In this document: positions 8,583 to 18,897 of the stretch, piece after piece
Position numbering within the stretch: the first letter of the stretch is position 1
Layout: each line of letters begins with the position of its first letter
Source: Pandoraea bronchicola
GTDB lineage: Bacteria > Pseudomonadota > Gammaproteobacteria > Burkholderiales > Burkholderiaceae
Reading direction: 5' to 3'
Length of the DNA: 64,000 bases
Assembly: GCF_902459805.1 (NCBI RefSeq)
Contig: NZ_CABPST010000001.1
Location: 310,001-374,000, forward strand
Position numbers and translations under genes: made by a program
The notes under the pieces: model-generated
Told to the model about the DNA's origin: nothing
What the model saw: the letters and a program-made list of their open reading frames with translations, nothing else
The model's database searches: none

Positions 8583-9563
8583 ATGATAGCGAAAATCAAT
8601 CCAGGCCGGGCACTCGAGGTCGCCCGGGAGGTGTTGCGCACGGAAGCGGACGCCATCGAACGCGTCTCCGCGCACCTCGACGACAGCTTCGCCGAAGCCG
8701 TCTCGCTGCTGCTCGACTGCCGCGGTCGCGTGGTCGTCACCGGGATGGGGAAATCCGGTCACATCGGCCGCAAACTGGCCGCCACCTTTGCCAGCACCGG
8801 CACCCCCGCATTCTTCGTTCACCCCGCCGAAGCGAGTCACGGCGACCTGGGCATGATCACGGCCGACGACGTCGTCGTCGCCCTGTCCAACTCAGGCGAG
8901 ACGGGCGAACTCGTCAGCATTCTGCCGATGATAAAGCGCATCGGCGCGAAGCTCATCGCCATGACCGGCAACGCCAGCTCCAGCCTCGGCCGCCTGTCCA
9001 ATGTGCACCTCGACGCGCACGTCGACCGGGAAGCCTGTCCGCTGGGGCTCGCCCCCACGGCCAGCACCACGGCCGCCCTCGCCCTGGGCGATGCGCTCGC
9101 CGTCACACTGCTCGACGCCCGCGGGTTCGGTGCAGAAGACTTCGCCCGCTCGCATCCGGGCGGCGCACTCGGCCGGCGTCTGCTGACCTTCGTGCGCGAT
9201 GTCATGCGTACAGGTGAGCGCATTCCGCGCGTGCGCACCGATGCCAGCCTGTCCGATGCCCTGCTCGAAATGACGGCCAAGGGTCTCGGCATGACCGCCA
9301 TCGTCGATGCCGACGATCGCGTCGTGGGTATCTTTACCGACGGCGATCTGCGCAGATTGTTCAAACGTACGCTGGATTTCACCACGCTTACGCTGGCCGA
9401 CGTCATGAAAGCGGGCCCGCGCACCATCGGCCCCGATCAACTTGCCGCCGAAGCCGCCGAGCTGATGGAGCGCTTCGGCATCACGCAACTGCTCGTGACC
9501 GAGAACGGCCGCCTCGTCGGCGCGCTCAACGTCCACGACCTGTTCGCCGCCAAGGTCGTGTGA
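8583..9563 (+). CDS. kdsD: D-arabinose 5-phosphate isomerase KdsD
   Basis: Interconverts ribulose 5-phosphate and arabinose 5-phosphate, the first step of Kdo synthesis for lipopolysaccharide. Its 326 residues hold a SIS domain (~30-180; TGMGKSGHIGRKLAATF and STGTPAFFVHPAEASHGDLGM are nearly invariant in KpsF/GutQ proteins) and two CBS repeats (~205-326). The N-terminus aligns well from the ATG at 8583, although no Shine-Dalgarno precedes it. It is the first gene of kdsD-kdsC-lptC-lptA-lptB and its stop overlaps the start region of kdsC. Confidence 0.95.
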   Translation: MIAKINPGRALEVAREVLRTEADAIERVSAHLDDSFAEAVSLLLDCRGRVVVTGMGKSGHIGRKLAATFASTGTPAFFVHPAEASHGDLGMITADDVVVALSNSGETGELVSILPMIKRIGAKLIAMTGNASSSLGRLSNVHLDAHVDREACPLGLAPTASTTAALALGDALAVTLLDARGFGAEDFARSHPGGALGRRLLTFVRDVMRTGERIPRVRTDASLSDALLEMTAKGLGMTAIVDADDRVVGIFTDGDLRRLFKRTLDFTTLTLADVMKAGPRTIGPDQLAAEAAELMERFGITQLLVTENGRLVGALNVHDLFAAKVV

Positions 9564-10138
9564 GTCTCTTGCCCATGAGTCAACCCAGCATCGCCCAATC
9601 CCCCCGGTTCGACGCGGCCGACGCGAACGCGCGCGCCGCTCGCCTGCGTGTCATGGTGTTCGACGTCGACGGGGTGTTTACCGACGGCGGCCTGCGCTAC
9701 GGTCCGGCCGGCGAGGTCATCAAAACGTTCGATTCGCTCGATGGTCACGGCGTGAAGCTGCTCGCCGAGGCGGGCATCGTCACCGCCATCATCTCTGGCC
9801 GCAAATCAGATATCGTCGCCAGGCGTGCGGCGGATCTTGGCATCGCCCATGTCTATCAGGGCGTACACGACAAGCGTGCCGCATTCGCGGATCTGTGCGC
9901 CCAGGCGTGCGCGACAGCCGACGTGTGCGGACACATCGGCGACGACTGGCCCGATCTGCCCGTGCTCACGCGCGTCGGCTTCGCCGCCTGTCCGGCCAAC
10001 GCCCATGCCGAAGTGAAGACGCGCTGCCACTGGATTGCCAACTCGCGGGGCGGCGAAGGCGCCGTGCGCGAGCTGTGCGACTTCATTCTGCGCGCGCAGG
10101 GACGTTACGACGCCCTGCTCGCCGAAGCGCTGGCCTGA
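9560..10138 (+). CDS. kdsC: Kdo 8-phosphate phosphatase KdsC
   Basis: HAD-family phosphatase that dephosphorylates Kdo 8-phosphate. Motif I DVDGVFTDG, GRKSDIVARRAADLGI and the GDDWPDLPVL loop identify KdsC. A GTG at 9560 overlaps the kdsD stop by 4 nt; an ATG five codons later (9575) is an equally possible start. The size (187-192 residues) is normal. It is translationally coupled to kdsD. Confidence 0.94.
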   Translation: MSLLPMSQPSIAQSPRFDAADANARAARLRVMVFDVDGVFTDGGLRYGPAGEVIKTFDSLDGHGVKLLAEAGIVTAIISGRKSDIVARRAADLGIAHVYQGVHDKRAAFADLCAQACATADVCGHIGDDWPDLPVLTRVGFAACPANAHAEVKTRCHWIANSRGGEGAVRELCDFILRAQGRYDALLAEALA

Positions 10139-10161
10139 CGCGTCGAGGAAGCCGATCACTC

Positions 10162-10821
10162 ATGGCCAATCAACGTGTCTCGCCTGCCTCCCTGATCGCC
10201 GTCGTCGTGCTGGCCAGCCTGGCTGCCGGCACCTACTGGCTCGTGCAACGCACGCTGCCGTCCGACACCGATCGCACGCCGTACGTGAAGCAGCACATTC
10301 CCGATTACTACGCCGACGACATGGCCATCTCCACGCTGTCGGCGAGCGGACTCACGCAGTACCGCATCAATGCGGTCCACATGACGCATTACGAAGACGA
10401 CCAGACGACGGCGCTGAAGATGCCCGCCGTGCGCGCGTTCACGCCGGATCAGCCGGAAGTGACGGCCACGAGCAAGCGCGGCACGCTCAACGCGGACATG
10501 TCCATCGTCGACATGTACGACGATGCCGTGGTGGTCCGTCAGGCCGGGCCGCGCGATCCGGAAATGCGCGCACTATCCGAACACTTCCAGGTACTCGTGA
10601 ACGAAGACATCGTGCGCACGGAACTGCCTGTCCAGCTCTTCCGAGGGTCGTCCGTGATGTACGGCGACGGCATGATTTTCAATAACATCTCGCGCGCCGT
10701 ACAATTGCTCGGCAATGTTCACGGCACGATCCAGCCGGCGGAACTGGGCAGCAAACGTCCGGCACCGCCCGCCACACCGAGCGCGCCAACCCAGACCAAA
10801 CAGGGCTCCAAGACCCCATGA
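10162..10821 (+). CDS. lptC: LPS export protein LptC
   Basis: Inner-membrane-anchored periplasmic component of the Lpt bridge that passes LPS from LptBFG to LptA. A single N-terminal transmembrane segment (~10-28) precedes a beta-jellyroll domain; the pattern PDYYADD...SGLTQYRI...M-HY-DD is characteristic of LptC. It has 219 residues from the ATG at 10162. The 3' end overlaps lptA by an ATGA. A proline/alanine-rich C-terminal tail is present. Confidence 0.92.
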   Translation: MANQRVSPASLIAVVVLASLAAGTYWLVQRTLPSDTDRTPYVKQHIPDYYADDMAISTLSASGLTQYRINAVHMTHYEDDQTTALKMPAVRAFTPDQPEVTATSKRGTLNADMSIVDMYDDAVVVRQAGPRDPEMRALSEHFQVLVNEDIVRTELPVQLFRGSSVMYGDGMIFNNISRAVQLLGNVHGTIQPAELGSKRPAPPATPSAPTQTKQGSKTP

Positions 10822-11519
10822 CCGATCGCCGCAACCCGCGACCCGTTTTCCTATCGCTGCGCGCCCTGCGCGCGCTGGCCGCCGCCTTCGCCGTGCTCGG
10901 TGCACTCGTGTCGCCGCTCGCCCACGCCGAACGCGCCGACCGCGACAAGCCGCTCAATATCGAGTCGGATCACATGAGCTATGACGACCTCAAGCAGGTC
11001 AACATCTTCACCGGCAACGTGACGATGACCAAGGGGACGATTCTCCTCAAGGCCGATCGCGTCGAAGTGACTCAGGATCCGGAGGGCTATCAGTACGCTA
11101 CGGCGTACTACAAGCCGGGCGGCCCGCTCGCCTATATGCGCCAGAAGCGTGACGGCATCGACGAGTACATCGACGGTTGGGGCCAGACGATTTACTACAA
11201 CGGCAAGACCGAAGTCGCCACCCTCACCACGCAAGCCACGCTCAAGCGTCTGGCAGGCGGCACGAAGGTGCTCGACGAGATCCACGGCAGCGTGATTACG
11301 TACGACACGTATAACGAGGTCTATACCGCGAACAGCGGTGCGGATCAGGTCAACGCCAACAATCCGAACGGCCGCGTGCGCGCCACGCTCGCCCCGCGCA
11401 ATGCGACGGGCGCGAACCAGGCGCAGCCCGGCGGCGCGAGCAAGCCGGCCGCAGCCGCCGCCAAGGGCGATCTGCCGCCGCTGTCTCCCTCCAAAAGCAT
11501 TGGGAATCCGCGTGAGTAA
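10818..11519 (+). CDS. lptA: LPS transport periplasmic protein LptA
   Basis: Periplasmic OstA-like protein that forms the LPS bridge to LptDE. A signal peptide (cleavage after ...PLAHA, ~residue 36) is followed by the conserved [32 protein letters not shown] and tandem beta-strand repeats. Its 233 residues include an Ala/Pro-rich C-terminal extension. ATGA overlap with lptC and an 8-nt overlap with lptB show operon coupling. Confidence 0.94.
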   Translation: MTDRRNPRPVFLSLRALRALAAAFAVLGALVSPLAHAERADRDKPLNIESDHMSYDDLKQVNIFTGNVTMTKGTILLKADRVEVTQDPEGYQYATAYYKPGGPLAYMRQKRDGIDEYIDGWGQTIYYNGKTEVATLTTQATLKRLAGGTKVLDEIHGSVITYDTYNEVYTANSGADQVNANNPNGRVRATLAPRNATGANQAQPGGASKPAAAAAKGDLPPLSPSKSIGNPRE

Positions 11520-12315
11520 TTCTGCCAACAGCAACGCTTCGACCATCAATCCCGGCGCCGGCCCGGCGGGCAAGCCGAGCGCGCTCGTCGTGCGCTCACT
11601 CAAGAAGCAGTACGGTGCGCGTACCGTCGTCAAAGATGTCTCGCTGGACGTGAAGAGCGGCGAAGTGGTGGGTCTGCTGGGTCCGAACGGCGCGGGCAAG
11701 ACAACGTCGTTCTACATGATCGTGGGTCTTGTGCCTGCCGACGACGGCGAGATTCAGCTCGACGGCAATCTGATCAGCGAACTGCCGATTCACGAGCGCG
11801 CCCGCATGGGGGTCTCGTATTTGCCGCAGGAAGCGTCGGTTTTCCGCAAGCTCACGGTCGAGGACAACATCCGCGCCGTGCTCGAATTGCAGCTCGATGC
11901 GCAGGGAAAGCCACTCAAGCGCGACGAAATCGAGCGCCGCATTGAAGCGCTGCTCGACGAGTTGCAGGTGAGCCATCTGCGCGAGAACCCCGCGATGTCG
12001 CTCTCGGGCGGTGAGCGCCGCCGCGTGGAAATCGCCCGTGCGCTGGCCACGCAACCGCGCTTTATTCTGCTCGACGAACCGTTTGCGGGCGTCGATCCGA
12101 TCGCCGTGCTGGAAATCCAGCGCATCGTGCGCTTCCTGAAAGACCGTGGCATCGGTGTCCTGATTACCGACCACAACGTGCGCGAGACGCTCGGTATCTG
12201 CGATCACGCTTACATCATCAGCGAAGGCTCGGTACTCGCCGCCGGTACGCCTGACCAGATCGTGGCCGACGAAAGTGTGCGCCGCGTTTATCTGGGCGAA
12301 AATTTCCGGATGTAA
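11512..12315 (+). CDS. lptB: LPS export ABC ATPase LptB
   Basis: ATPase that powers LPS extraction with LptFG. It shows Walker [32 protein letters not shown] (LptB-specific Q-loop), the signature [15 protein letters not shown], Walker [14 protein letters not shown] and the H-loop [14 protein letters not shown] at 11512 overlaps the lptA stop and gives 267 residues; the first ~25 residues, rich in Ser/Asn/Ala, extend beyond the E. coli protein. Confidence 0.95.
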   Translation: MSNSANSNASTINPGAGPAGKPSALVVRSLKKQYGARTVVKDVSLDVKSGEVVGLLGPNGAGKTTSFYMIVGLVPADDGEIQLDGNLISELPIHERARMGVSYLPQEASVFRKLTVEDNIRAVLELQLDAQGKPLKRDEIERRIEALLDELQVSHLRENPAMSLSGGERRRVEIARALATQPRFILLDEPFAGVDPIAVLEIQRIVRFLKDRGIGVLITDHNVRETLGICDHAYIISEGSVLAAGTPDQIVADESVRRVYLGENFRM

Positions 12316-12409
12316 AGCAAATTTTTCGCATGTAAACCCTGCCTCCGATAGGGGACAGGGCCGGTTCCGCTGGCGTAACAAAGCCTCTACAATGAAGGCG
12401 AGACACGCT

Positions 12410-13897
12410 ATGAAACCGACTCTTCAACTCCGCACCTCGCAGCACCTGACCCTCACGCCGCAGTTGCAGCAATCGATCCGGTTGTTGCAACTGTCGACGC
12501 TCGAACTTCAGCAAGAAGTCGAGCACGCCCTCACCCAGAACCCGATGCTCGAACGCGAGGACGATTGGCTCGCTGGCTCGGTGCGCGTGGGCACGGACGG
12601 GTCGCTGCGCAACGAACGGAGCACGTCGGCCAGCAGCACGAACGACAACTCCGAACCCGCCAATGGCCGCGACGAAGCGCGCGAACTCGACGGCGAGACC
12701 CGCTTCGACGACAACGCCCAGGACAGCGGCAGCGACTGGAGTCTGAACGACTTCGCACGCTCAGGCAGCGCGTCGGACGACGACGACAACGCCCGACCGC
12801 AGTTGCACGTCGACCACCCCAATCTTCGCGAACACCTGCTGGCCCAGTTGCGCCTGACCAAAGCCAGCCCGCGCGACCGTGCGCTGGTGGAGTTCCTGAT
12901 CGAATCGCTCGACGAAGACGGCTATCTCGGCACCATGCTTGACGAAATTCAAGCGGACATGCCTGAAGAGCTGGCGCTCGAGACCGAAGAGATCAATGCC
13001 GCGCTTGCGCTGCTGCAGAGCTTCGACCCGGCGGGTGTGGGTGCCCGTAGTCCGGCCGAATGCCTGCGCCTGCAACTGCAACGTCTGCCCGCGAGCAGCG
13101 TTCGCACGCTCTCGCTGCGTATCGTCTCCGATCACCTGGAACTGCTCGCCGCACGCGATTACACCCGTCTGCGCCGCCTGCTGGGCGTGAGCGAAGACAG
13201 CTTGCGCGCCGCTCATCAATTGATTCGTTCGCTCGACCCGTTCCCCGGCGCCGCCTACGGCTCGCCGCAGGCCGATTACGTCGTGCCCGATGTGCTCGTG
13301 CGCAGGCAAGGCAGCGGCTGGACCGCAGAACTGAACCCCGACGTCATGCCGCGCCTGCGGATCAACGAGATGTATGCGCGTATTCTGAGGAATAACCGCA
13401 ACGACCCGGGCACAGGCAACTTGCAGCAACAGCTTCAGGAAGCCCGTTGGCTGATCAAGAACATCCAGCAGCGTTTCGATACGATATTGCGCGTGGCGCA
13501 GGCAATCGTCGAGCGCCAAAAGAACTTCTTCACGCATGGCGAAATCGGCATGCGGCCCTTGGTTTTACGCGAGATTGCTGATACGCTGGGTTTACACGAA
13601 TCCACGATTTCACGGGTGACTACCAGTAAGTACATGCTCACTCCATTTGGAACCTTTGAGCTGAAGTACTTTTTTGGTTCGCACGTGGCAACGGAAGCCG
13701 GAGGCGCTGCGTCATCGACCGCCATCCGCGCACTCATCAAGCAACTCATAGGAGCAGAAGACCCGCAGAGCCCCCTTTCCGACAGCCGTATCGCGGAACT
13801 GCTGGCAGAGCAAGGGTTCGTGGTAGCGCGGCGCACCGTCGCGAAATACCGCGAGGCCTTGCGAATCCCCGCAGTGAACTTGCGCAAATCTTTGTAG
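12410..13897 (+). CDS. rpoN: RNA polymerase sigma-54 factor RpoN
   Basis: Sigma-54 for enhancer-dependent promoters. Region I ([28 protein letters not shown]...) is glutamine/leucine-rich as expected. An acidic, low-complexity region II (~50-125) is followed by the core-binding domain and a HTH. The RpoN box [15 protein letters not shown] is intact at the C-terminus. ATG 12410 matches the family start; an upstream in-frame ATG at 12392 is less likely. It has 495 residues and follows lptB by ~95 nt. Confidence 0.96.
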   Translation: MKPTLQLRTSQHLTLTPQLQQSIRLLQLSTLELQQEVEHALTQNPMLEREDDWLAGSVRVGTDGSLRNERSTSASSTNDNSEPANGRDEARELDGETRFDDNAQDSGSDWSLNDFARSGSASDDDDNARPQLHVDHPNLREHLLAQLRLTKASPRDRALVEFLIESLDEDGYLGTMLDEIQADMPEELALETEEINAALALLQSFDPAGVGARSPAECLRLQLQRLPASSVRTLSLRIVSDHLELLAARDYTRLRRLLGVSEDSLRAAHQLIRSLDPFPGAAYGSPQADYVVPDVLVRRQGSGWTAELNPDVMPRLRINEMYARILRNNRNDPGTGNLQQQLQEARWLIKNIQQRFDTILRVAQAIVERQKNFFTHGEIGMRPLVLREIADTLGLHESTISRVTTSKYMLTPFGTFELKYFFGSHVATEAGGAASSTAIRALIKQLIGAEDPQSPLSDSRIAELLAEQGFVVARRTVAKYREALRIPAVNLRKSL

Positions 13898-14038
13898 GAC
13901 GGTCCTGGTGCGCCATGTTGGCTCGCTGGGGCATAACGCCGCAGTGCGACATTGCGTCACGTCAATGGCTCGCACTCCCGCTTGCCAGCGTCGTTCAGAC
14001 GCGGCGTGCACTTCGGCATTTCAGCAAGGAGAGCAGCT

Positions 14039-14392
14039 ATGAATCTGAAGATCAGTGGACATCACCTCGAACTCACGCCGTCACTGCGCGAATTTGTCGT
14101 CAACAAGCTCGAACGCGTGTTGAGGCATTTCGACCAGCTCATTGGTGCCGAGGTGATCCTATCTGTCGACAAGACCAAGGAGAAGGCCGGACGCCAGATC
14201 GCTAGCGTCACCGTGTATCTCAAGGGCAAGGAAATTTTCGTCGAGAAGTGTGACGAGAATATGTATGCCGCCATCGACAAGCTGATCGACATGCTCGACC
14301 GCAAGGTAATGCAATACAAGGACAAGGTTCAGGATCACGGTCGCGAGGCCCTCAAGCACCAGCAACCTCCCGAGGCGGAACCGCTGCAATGA
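14039..14392 (+). CDS. hpf: Ribosome hibernation promoting factor
   Basis: A 117-residue HPF/YfiA-type protein that binds the 30S subunit and promotes ribosome inactivation in stationary phase. It shows [20 protein letters not shown], ...[26 protein letters not shown] and [20 protein letters not shown]. It lacks the C-terminal dimerisation domain of long HPF. AAGGAGAG gives a strong ribosome site. The position between rpoN and ptsN is typical of proteobacteria. Confidence 0.95.
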   Translation: MNLKISGHHLELTPSLREFVVNKLERVLRHFDQLIGAEVILSVDKTKEKAGRQIASVTVYLKGKEIFVEKCDENMYAAIDKLIDMLDRKVMQYKDKVQDHGREALKHQQPPEAEPLQ

Positions 14393-14495
14393 GTCTGTCC
14401 GGGCGTGGTAGTCGCATTGACTGACAGCCATGTGAATTCGCACGGAACCACCCGAGCGCACATACGTCTGTCATAAGTCTGGCATCACCCACCGC

Positions 14496-14518
14496 GGGGC
14501 CGTTGAACGGCCCCTTTT
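14496..14518 (+). terminator. Intrinsic terminator after hpf
   Basis: GGGGCCGTT-G-AACGGCCCC followed by TTTT: a GC-rich hairpin with a T-run, about 100 nt downstream of the hpf stop and just before the ptsN promoter. Confidence 0.85.
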
Positions 14519-14560
14519 GTATGGCTGCGCGCATCGCGCCGAGCGCGGCGGCGGGTGGTC

Positions 14561-14566
14561 TATAAT
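14561..14566 (+). promoter_or_regulatory. -10 element before ptsN
   Basis: Perfect TATAAT 53 nt upstream of the ptsN ATG and downstream of the hpf terminator. No good -35 is seen at 17 bp, so an activator or alternative contacts may be needed. Confidence 0.55.
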
Positions 14567-14618
14567 GCGAGGTCAATCGGGGGTTGGAGGGCGACTAAGC
14601 GTTCGCCCGCATTACAAG

Positions 14619-15074
14619 ATGAACCGTCTAGTCAAACTCTTACCTGCGTCCAACATCCTGCTTGGACTGTCCGTCACCAGCAAGAAGCGCGTCTTCGAGC
14701 AAGCCGGGCTTCTTTTCGAGAACAATGCCGGCCTGTCGCGCGCGCTTGTGACCGACAACCTGTTCGCACGCGAGCGTCTGGGCTCGACCGGACTGGGCGA
14801 AGGCGTGGCCATTCCGCATGGCCGCATCAAGGGGCTCAAGCATCCGATGGCGGCGTTTGTACGCCTCGACGACCCGATTCCCTTCGAAGCCCCCGACAGT
14901 CAGCCCGTTTCCCTGCTCTTTTTCCTGCTGGTACCGGAGCAGGCAACCCAGCAGCATCTCGAGATTCTTTCCGAAATTGCCCAGTTGCTCTCTGATCGCG
15001 CAATGCGCGAGACATTGACCAACGCACCGAGCGCCGACGAAATCCACGCCGCACTCGCTAACTGGCAGCCGTGA
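14619..15074 (+). CDS. ptsN: Nitrogen PTS EIIA component PtsN
   Basis: EIIA-Ntr of the regulatory nitrogen phosphotransferase system. It has 151 residues from ATG 14619; the phosphorylated His is in EGVAIPHGRIKGL (His67). LLFFLLVPEQATQQHLEILSEIAQLL is typical. A longer frame opening at ~14517 overlaps the promoter and is not favoured. It sits before hprK, and this coupling of PtsN with an HPr kinase is characteristic of beta-proteobacteria. Confidence 0.93.
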   Translation: MNRLVKLLPASNILLGLSVTSKKRVFEQAGLLFENNAGLSRALVTDNLFARERLGSTGLGEGVAIPHGRIKGLKHPMAAFVRLDDPIPFEAPDSQPVSLLFFLLVPEQATQQHLEILSEIAQLLSDRAMRETLTNAPSADEIHAALANWQP

Positions 15075-15150
15075 ACCGGCGTTGCGCCGGTATCCGCCGC
15101 GAAAATTAGAGAATTCGTAGCTCCCACACCCAACCGAACGAGGCGACGCG

Positions 15151-16116
15151 GTGGAACTGACCGGCATCAACGCGCAGAGCATTTTCGACGACAACGCCGC
15201 CACGCTGCGTTTGTCGTGGCTGACCGGCCATGAGGGGTGGGAACGCGGCTTTACGCCCGAGAGCGTAGCCACCGCCACCTCCAGCGCCGACCTCGTGGGT
15301 CACTTGAACCTCATCCACCCGAACCGGATTCAGGTGCTTGGTGAGGCTGAACTGCGCTATTACCAGCGTTTGACGGACGAAAACCGCAAGCGCCATATGG
15401 GCGAGGTGATCGCGCTCGAGCCACCGTTCCTTGTCGTGGCCGACGGTCTGGAAGCGCCGCCCGATCTGGTGCTGCGCTGCACCCGCTCCTCCACGCCGCT
15501 GTTTACTACGCCGATGTCGACGGCGGCGGTCATCGACAGCCTGCGACTGTACATTTCGCGTGTGTTCGCCCCGCGATGCACGATGCACGGCGTGTTTCTC
15601 GACATTTTGGGCATGGGCGTGCTGCTCACCGGCGACTCGGGCCTCGGCAAGAGTGAACTCGGCCTGGAACTGATCAGCCGGGGTCACGGTCTGGTCGCGG
15701 ACGATGCCGTCGATTTCGTGCGTCTCGGGCCGGATTTCGTCGAAGGCCGTTGCCCGCCGCTGCTGCAAAACCTGTTGGAAGTGCGCGGCCTGGGCCTGCT
15801 CGACATCAAGACGATCTTCGGTGAGACGGCTGTGCGCCGGAAGATGAAGCTCAAGCTGATTGTCCAGTTGGTTCGCCGCCCCGATGGCGAATTCCAACGC
15901 CTGCCGCTCGAAGCGCAGACCGTGGATGTGCTGGGCCTGCCCATCAACAAGGTGATCCTGCAAGTGGCCGCCGGGCGAAACCTCGCCGTGCTGGTCGAAG
16001 CGGCCGTGCGCAACACGATCCTGCAACTACGCGGCATCGATACCCTCAAGGACTTCATGGAACGCCAGCGGCAAGCCATGCAAGACCCGGACGGCATGCA
16101 GAACAAATTGCTCTGA
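15151..16116 (+). CDS. hprK: HPr kinase/phosphorylase
   Basis: Bifunctional kinase/phosphorylase acting on HPr or NPr serine. It has 321 residues with a GTG start. The P-loop GDSGLGKSE is at ~161-169, and the signature [19 protein letters not shown] is at ~210-228. The ptsN-hprK-rapZ order links nitrogen PTS signalling to cell-envelope precursor control. No ptsH or ptsI lies in the window. Confidence 0.95.
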   Translation: MELTGINAQSIFDDNAATLRLSWLTGHEGWERGFTPESVATATSSADLVGHLNLIHPNRIQVLGEAELRYYQRLTDENRKRHMGEVIALEPPFLVVADGLEAPPDLVLRCTRSSTPLFTTPMSTAAVIDSLRLYISRVFAPRCTMHGVFLDILGMGVLLTGDSGLGKSELGLELISRGHGLVADDAVDFVRLGPDFVEGRCPPLLQNLLEVRGLGLLDIKTIFGETAVRRKMKLKLIVQLVRRPDGEFQRLPLEAQTVDVLGLPINKVILQVAAGRNLAVLVEAAVRNTILQLRGIDTLKDFMERQRQAMQDPDGMQNKLL

Positions 16117-16188
16117 GTCCTCCACGGGCGGCGCCAGCCGTCGCCTCAATCGCCGGGGTTTACCGCAATTTCTGCTTTTTCCTGTCAA

Positions 16189-16212
16189 CGCCGCGCGATT
16201 GCGGCGCGTTTT
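16189..16212 (+). terminator. Probable terminator after hprK
   Basis: CGCCGC (16189-16194) and GCGGCG (16201-16206) form a short hairpin followed by a T-rich stretch, ~75 nt after the hprK stop and before the psiF-like gene. Confidence 0.6.
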
Positions 16213-16275
16213 CTTTCATGTTGTAATCGCCACGCGGTCCCTTCCCGTGCGTGTCGACCTTATGGAGAGACAATC

Positions 16276-16602
16276 ATGAAAAAAGCACTCGTCGCATTGC
16301 TTCTGGTATCCCCGCTGCTCGCATCGCCCGTGTTTGCCCAGTCGGCCGCCCCGGCGCCTGCTCCCAAGGCTGCCAACGCCCAACAGAACAAGATGAGCAC
16401 CTGCAACACGCAAGCCGGCGACAAGAAGGGTGACGATCGCAAGGCGTTCATGAAAGATTGCCTGTCGAGCAAACCTGCCGCCGCCGCCAAGCCGACCCAG
16501 CAGGAAAAAATGAAGACGTGTAACGCTCAGGCTGGCGACAAGAAGGGCGATGAGCGCAAAGCCTTCATGAAGTCGTGTCTCTCGAACAAGCCGGCGGCCT
16601 GA
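16276..16602 (+). CDS. PsiF-repeat periplasmic protein
   Basis: A small (108-residue) exported protein. A signal peptide ending ...PVFAQ (~residue 22) precedes an Ala/Pro linker and two near-identical ~30-residue PsiF repeats (M-TCN-QAGDKKGD-RKAFMK-CLS), each with two cysteines that could form a disulphide. PsiF of E. coli is phosphate-starvation inducible, but its function is unknown. GGAGAG precedes the start. No Pho box was seen upstream. Confidence 0.85.
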   Translation: MKKALVALLLVSPLLASPVFAQSAAPAPAPKAANAQQNKMSTCNTQAGDKKGDDRKAFMKDCLSSKPAAAAKPTQQEKMKTCNAQAGDKKGDERKAFMKSCLSNKPAA

Positions 16603-16627
16603 AGCTTTTCCCCCGCCAACGCTTACC

Positions 16628-16653
16628 CAGCGGCGCCCCTAGGGGCGCCGCTG
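16628..16653. repeat. 26-bp perfect palindrome
   Basis: CAGCGGCGCCCCT and its exact reverse complement abut with no loop, centred on CCTAGG. It lies 25 nt after the psiF-like stop. There is no T-run, so it may be a weak transcription end or a protein site. Confidence 0.7.
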
Positions 16654-16774
16654 TCGTATGGGCGCCGCAATCTCTCGCGAAATGAGAGGAAACTTGGGGA
16701 ACGTTCTTGTTTTTGTCGGCTCGACACCCGTAAGACACAATCGCTTACCATGATGTTCGTATCCGGAAAATGTG

Positions 16775-17650
16775 ATGAAGATCGTACTGATTACCGGCGT
16801 TTCGGGTTCCGGCAAATCGCTCGCCCTGAACGTCCTCGAGGATGCGGGTTACTACTGCGTCGACAATCTGCCGTCGCGCTTTCTGCCTGAACTCGCCGAA
16901 TATCTCGAAACGCAGAACTACACACGCCTCGCGGTCGCCATCGACGCGCGCAGCGGTGGCTCGCTCGCCGATCTGCCACCGATCATCGGCGGGCTGCGCC
17001 GTTTCGGCCACGACGTGCGGGTGCTGTTCCTCAACGCCACGACGCAAACGCTTGTTCAGCGCTTCTCCGAAACGCGCCGCCGTCACCCGCTCTCTGTCGC
17101 GAGCGACGATACCGTCTCGGCCACCGGCTCTCTCGTCGAGGCGATCGAGAAAGAGCGTGAAATGCTTAACAGCGTGACTGAACTCGGTCACCAGATCGAC
17201 ACCAGCAATCTGCGCGCGAGTGCATTGCGCCGCTGGATCCGGGAATTTGTGCAGCACGATCACACCGGGCTCACGCTCATGTTCGAGTCTTTCGGATTCA
17301 AGCACGGTGTGCCACTCGACGCCGACCTCGTGTTCGACGTCCGCTCTCTGCCCAATCCGTATTACGACACGCAGCTTCGTCCGCTAACCGGCCGCGATCA
17401 ACCGGTCATCGACTTTCTGTCGGCCATTCCCGAAGTCGACGAGATGATCAACGATATCGGTGCTTATCTGCAGAAATGGCTGCCGAGCTTCATGCGCGAC
17501 AACCGCAGCTACCTGACGGTGGCAATCGGCTGCACGGGCGGCCAACACCGCTCCGTGTTCATCGCCGAGACGCTGGGCGAGCGCTTCCGCGCGGAAGCGA
17601 GCGTGCTTGTGCGGCATCGCGAACTCGCCCCGCTCGACCCGGCCACCTGA
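16775..17650 (+). CDS. rapZ: RNase adapter protein RapZ
   Basis: Nucleotide-binding adapter (YvcJ/RapZ family), which in enterobacteria guides RNase E to GlmZ and senses glucosamine 6-phosphate. Walker A GVSGSGKS near the N-terminus, [37 protein letters not shown] and the C-terminal [12 protein letters not shown] are all present. ATG 16775 gives 291 residues; the preceding GTG (16772) is possible. It ends 1 nt before the convergent mutY stop. Confidence 0.94.
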   Translation: MKIVLITGVSGSGKSLALNVLEDAGYYCVDNLPSRFLPELAEYLETQNYTRLAVAIDARSGGSLADLPPIIGGLRRFGHDVRVLFLNATTQTLVQRFSETRRRHPLSVASDDTVSATGSLVEAIEKEREMLNSVTELGHQIDTSNLRASALRRWIREFVQHDHTGLTLMFESFGFKHGVPLDADLVFDVRSLPNPYYDTQLRPLTGRDQPVIDFLSAIPEVDEMINDIGAYLQKWLPSFMRDNRSYLTVAIGCTGGQHRSVFIAETLGERFRAEASVLVRHRELAPLDPAT

Positions 17651-17651
17651 T

Positions 17652-18812
17652 TCACGCCGGCAAGCACAGTTGCCCGTCGCCCGGCGAAACGATGGACAGG
17701 GCGTCGGCAATCTTGCGGATCGGCGACGGCAAACCTGCGGCGGCAACGCCGGCGGCGTCGAGCCATGCACGCTGTGAGCCGGTCGACTGAGTTGTGGTCG
17801 AAGGCCCGGACAGCGTCACCAGCCAAGGCCGCAAGTGCAGACGGAAATGCGTAAAGACGTGCGTGAGACCATGCAGCGGCACGAGCGATTGCACCGCGCC
17901 CTGTGTCGCACCGAGCGCAGCGGCATGCGCCGTCAGACGCTCACGCAGCGACGCATCGTCCGCCTCCCGCTCACCGGTCGGCGGGGTCAGTTCCGGCAGG
18001 CTCCACAGCCCGCCCCAGATGCCACTGTCCGGACGGCGCTCAAACAACACGCGCCCCCCCGAGCGAATCACCAGCACATCGACATAGCGCTCGGGCTGCG
18101 CCTTCCTGGGCTTGGACGTCGGCAATACCCGTTCACGCCCCGTCGCATGCGCAACGCAATCGCTGTCGAACGGGCACTCGCCACAACGCGGCTTGCCGCG
18201 CCCGCATAAGGTGGCGCCGAGATCCATCATCCCCTGTGTGTAGGCAGGCAAATCGCTTCGGGGTAACAACGACTCGGCCAGCGCCCACATTTCCCGTTCG
18301 ATCTTCGGCGTGCCCGGAAAGCCCTCGATGCCGAACACGCGCGCGAGCACCCGCTTGACGTTGCCGTCGAGAATGGCGGCGTGCGCATCATAGGCAAACG
18401 CGGCAATCGCAGCGGCCGTCGAGCGGCCAATGCCGGGCAGCGTAGCGAGTGTCTCGGGGTCTGACGGGAAACGTCCTCCATGCTCGGCGACCACGACCTG
18501 CGCGCAGCGATGCAGGTTGCGCGCCCGCGAGTAGTAGCCCAGACCGCTCCAGAGCGCCATCACATCATCCTGCGGTGCACTGGCCAGCGCGGCGACATCG
18601 GGGAAGCGCTCGAGAAATCGCGTGTAATACGGGATCACCGTGGCGACCTGCGTCTGCTGCAACATGATCTCGGACAGCCAGATGCGGTAGGCGTCGCGCG
18701 TGTTCTGCCACGGCAAATCGTGGCGGCCGTGCTCGGCCTGCCAGGCGATCAGACGCTCGGCAAAGGTGCCCGCGAGCGAGCCGGCGGGGGAATCGTTGGA
18801 CGAATCGTTCAT
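17652..18812 (-). CDS. mutY: A/G-specific adenine glycosylase MutY
   Basis: Removes adenine mispaired with 8-oxoguanine. The HhH-GPD domain has LPGIGRSTAAAIAAFAYD with the catalytic Asp; the [4Fe-4S] loop follows the C-x6-C-x2-C-x5-C pattern (CGRGKPRC-EC-FDSDC). A C-terminal NUDIX-like 8-oxoG recognition domain follows. Its 386 residues start at ATG 18812. The open frame continues upstream through mutM in another frame, but this is not a fusion. Confidence 0.95.
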   Translation of the reverse strand: MNDSSNDSPAGSLAGTFAERLIAWQAEHGRHDLPWQNTRDAYRIWLSEIMLQQTQVATVIPYYTRFLERFPDVAALASAPQDDVMALWSGLGYYSRARNLHRCAQVVVAEHGGRFPSDPETLATLPGIGRSTAAAIAAFAYDAHAAILDGNVKRVLARVFGIEGFPGTPKIEREMWALAESLLPRSDLPAYTQGMMDLGATLCGRGKPRCGECPFDSDCVAHATGRERVLPTSKPRKAQPERYVDVLVIRSGGRVLFERRPDSGIWGGLWSLPELTPPTGEREADDASLRERLTAHAAALGATQGAVQSLVPLHGLTHVFTHFRLHLRPWLVTLSGPSTTTQSTGSQRAWLDAAGVAAAGLPSPIRKIADALSIVSPGDGQLCLPA

Positions 18813-18897
18813 ATCGGTTTCGGGGGGTGTCGTTTGCCGCAGGCGGTGGCAGAGGGGACCCGACTTCCCGGCCGCCGGATCTGCCGTCGCCGCGGCG

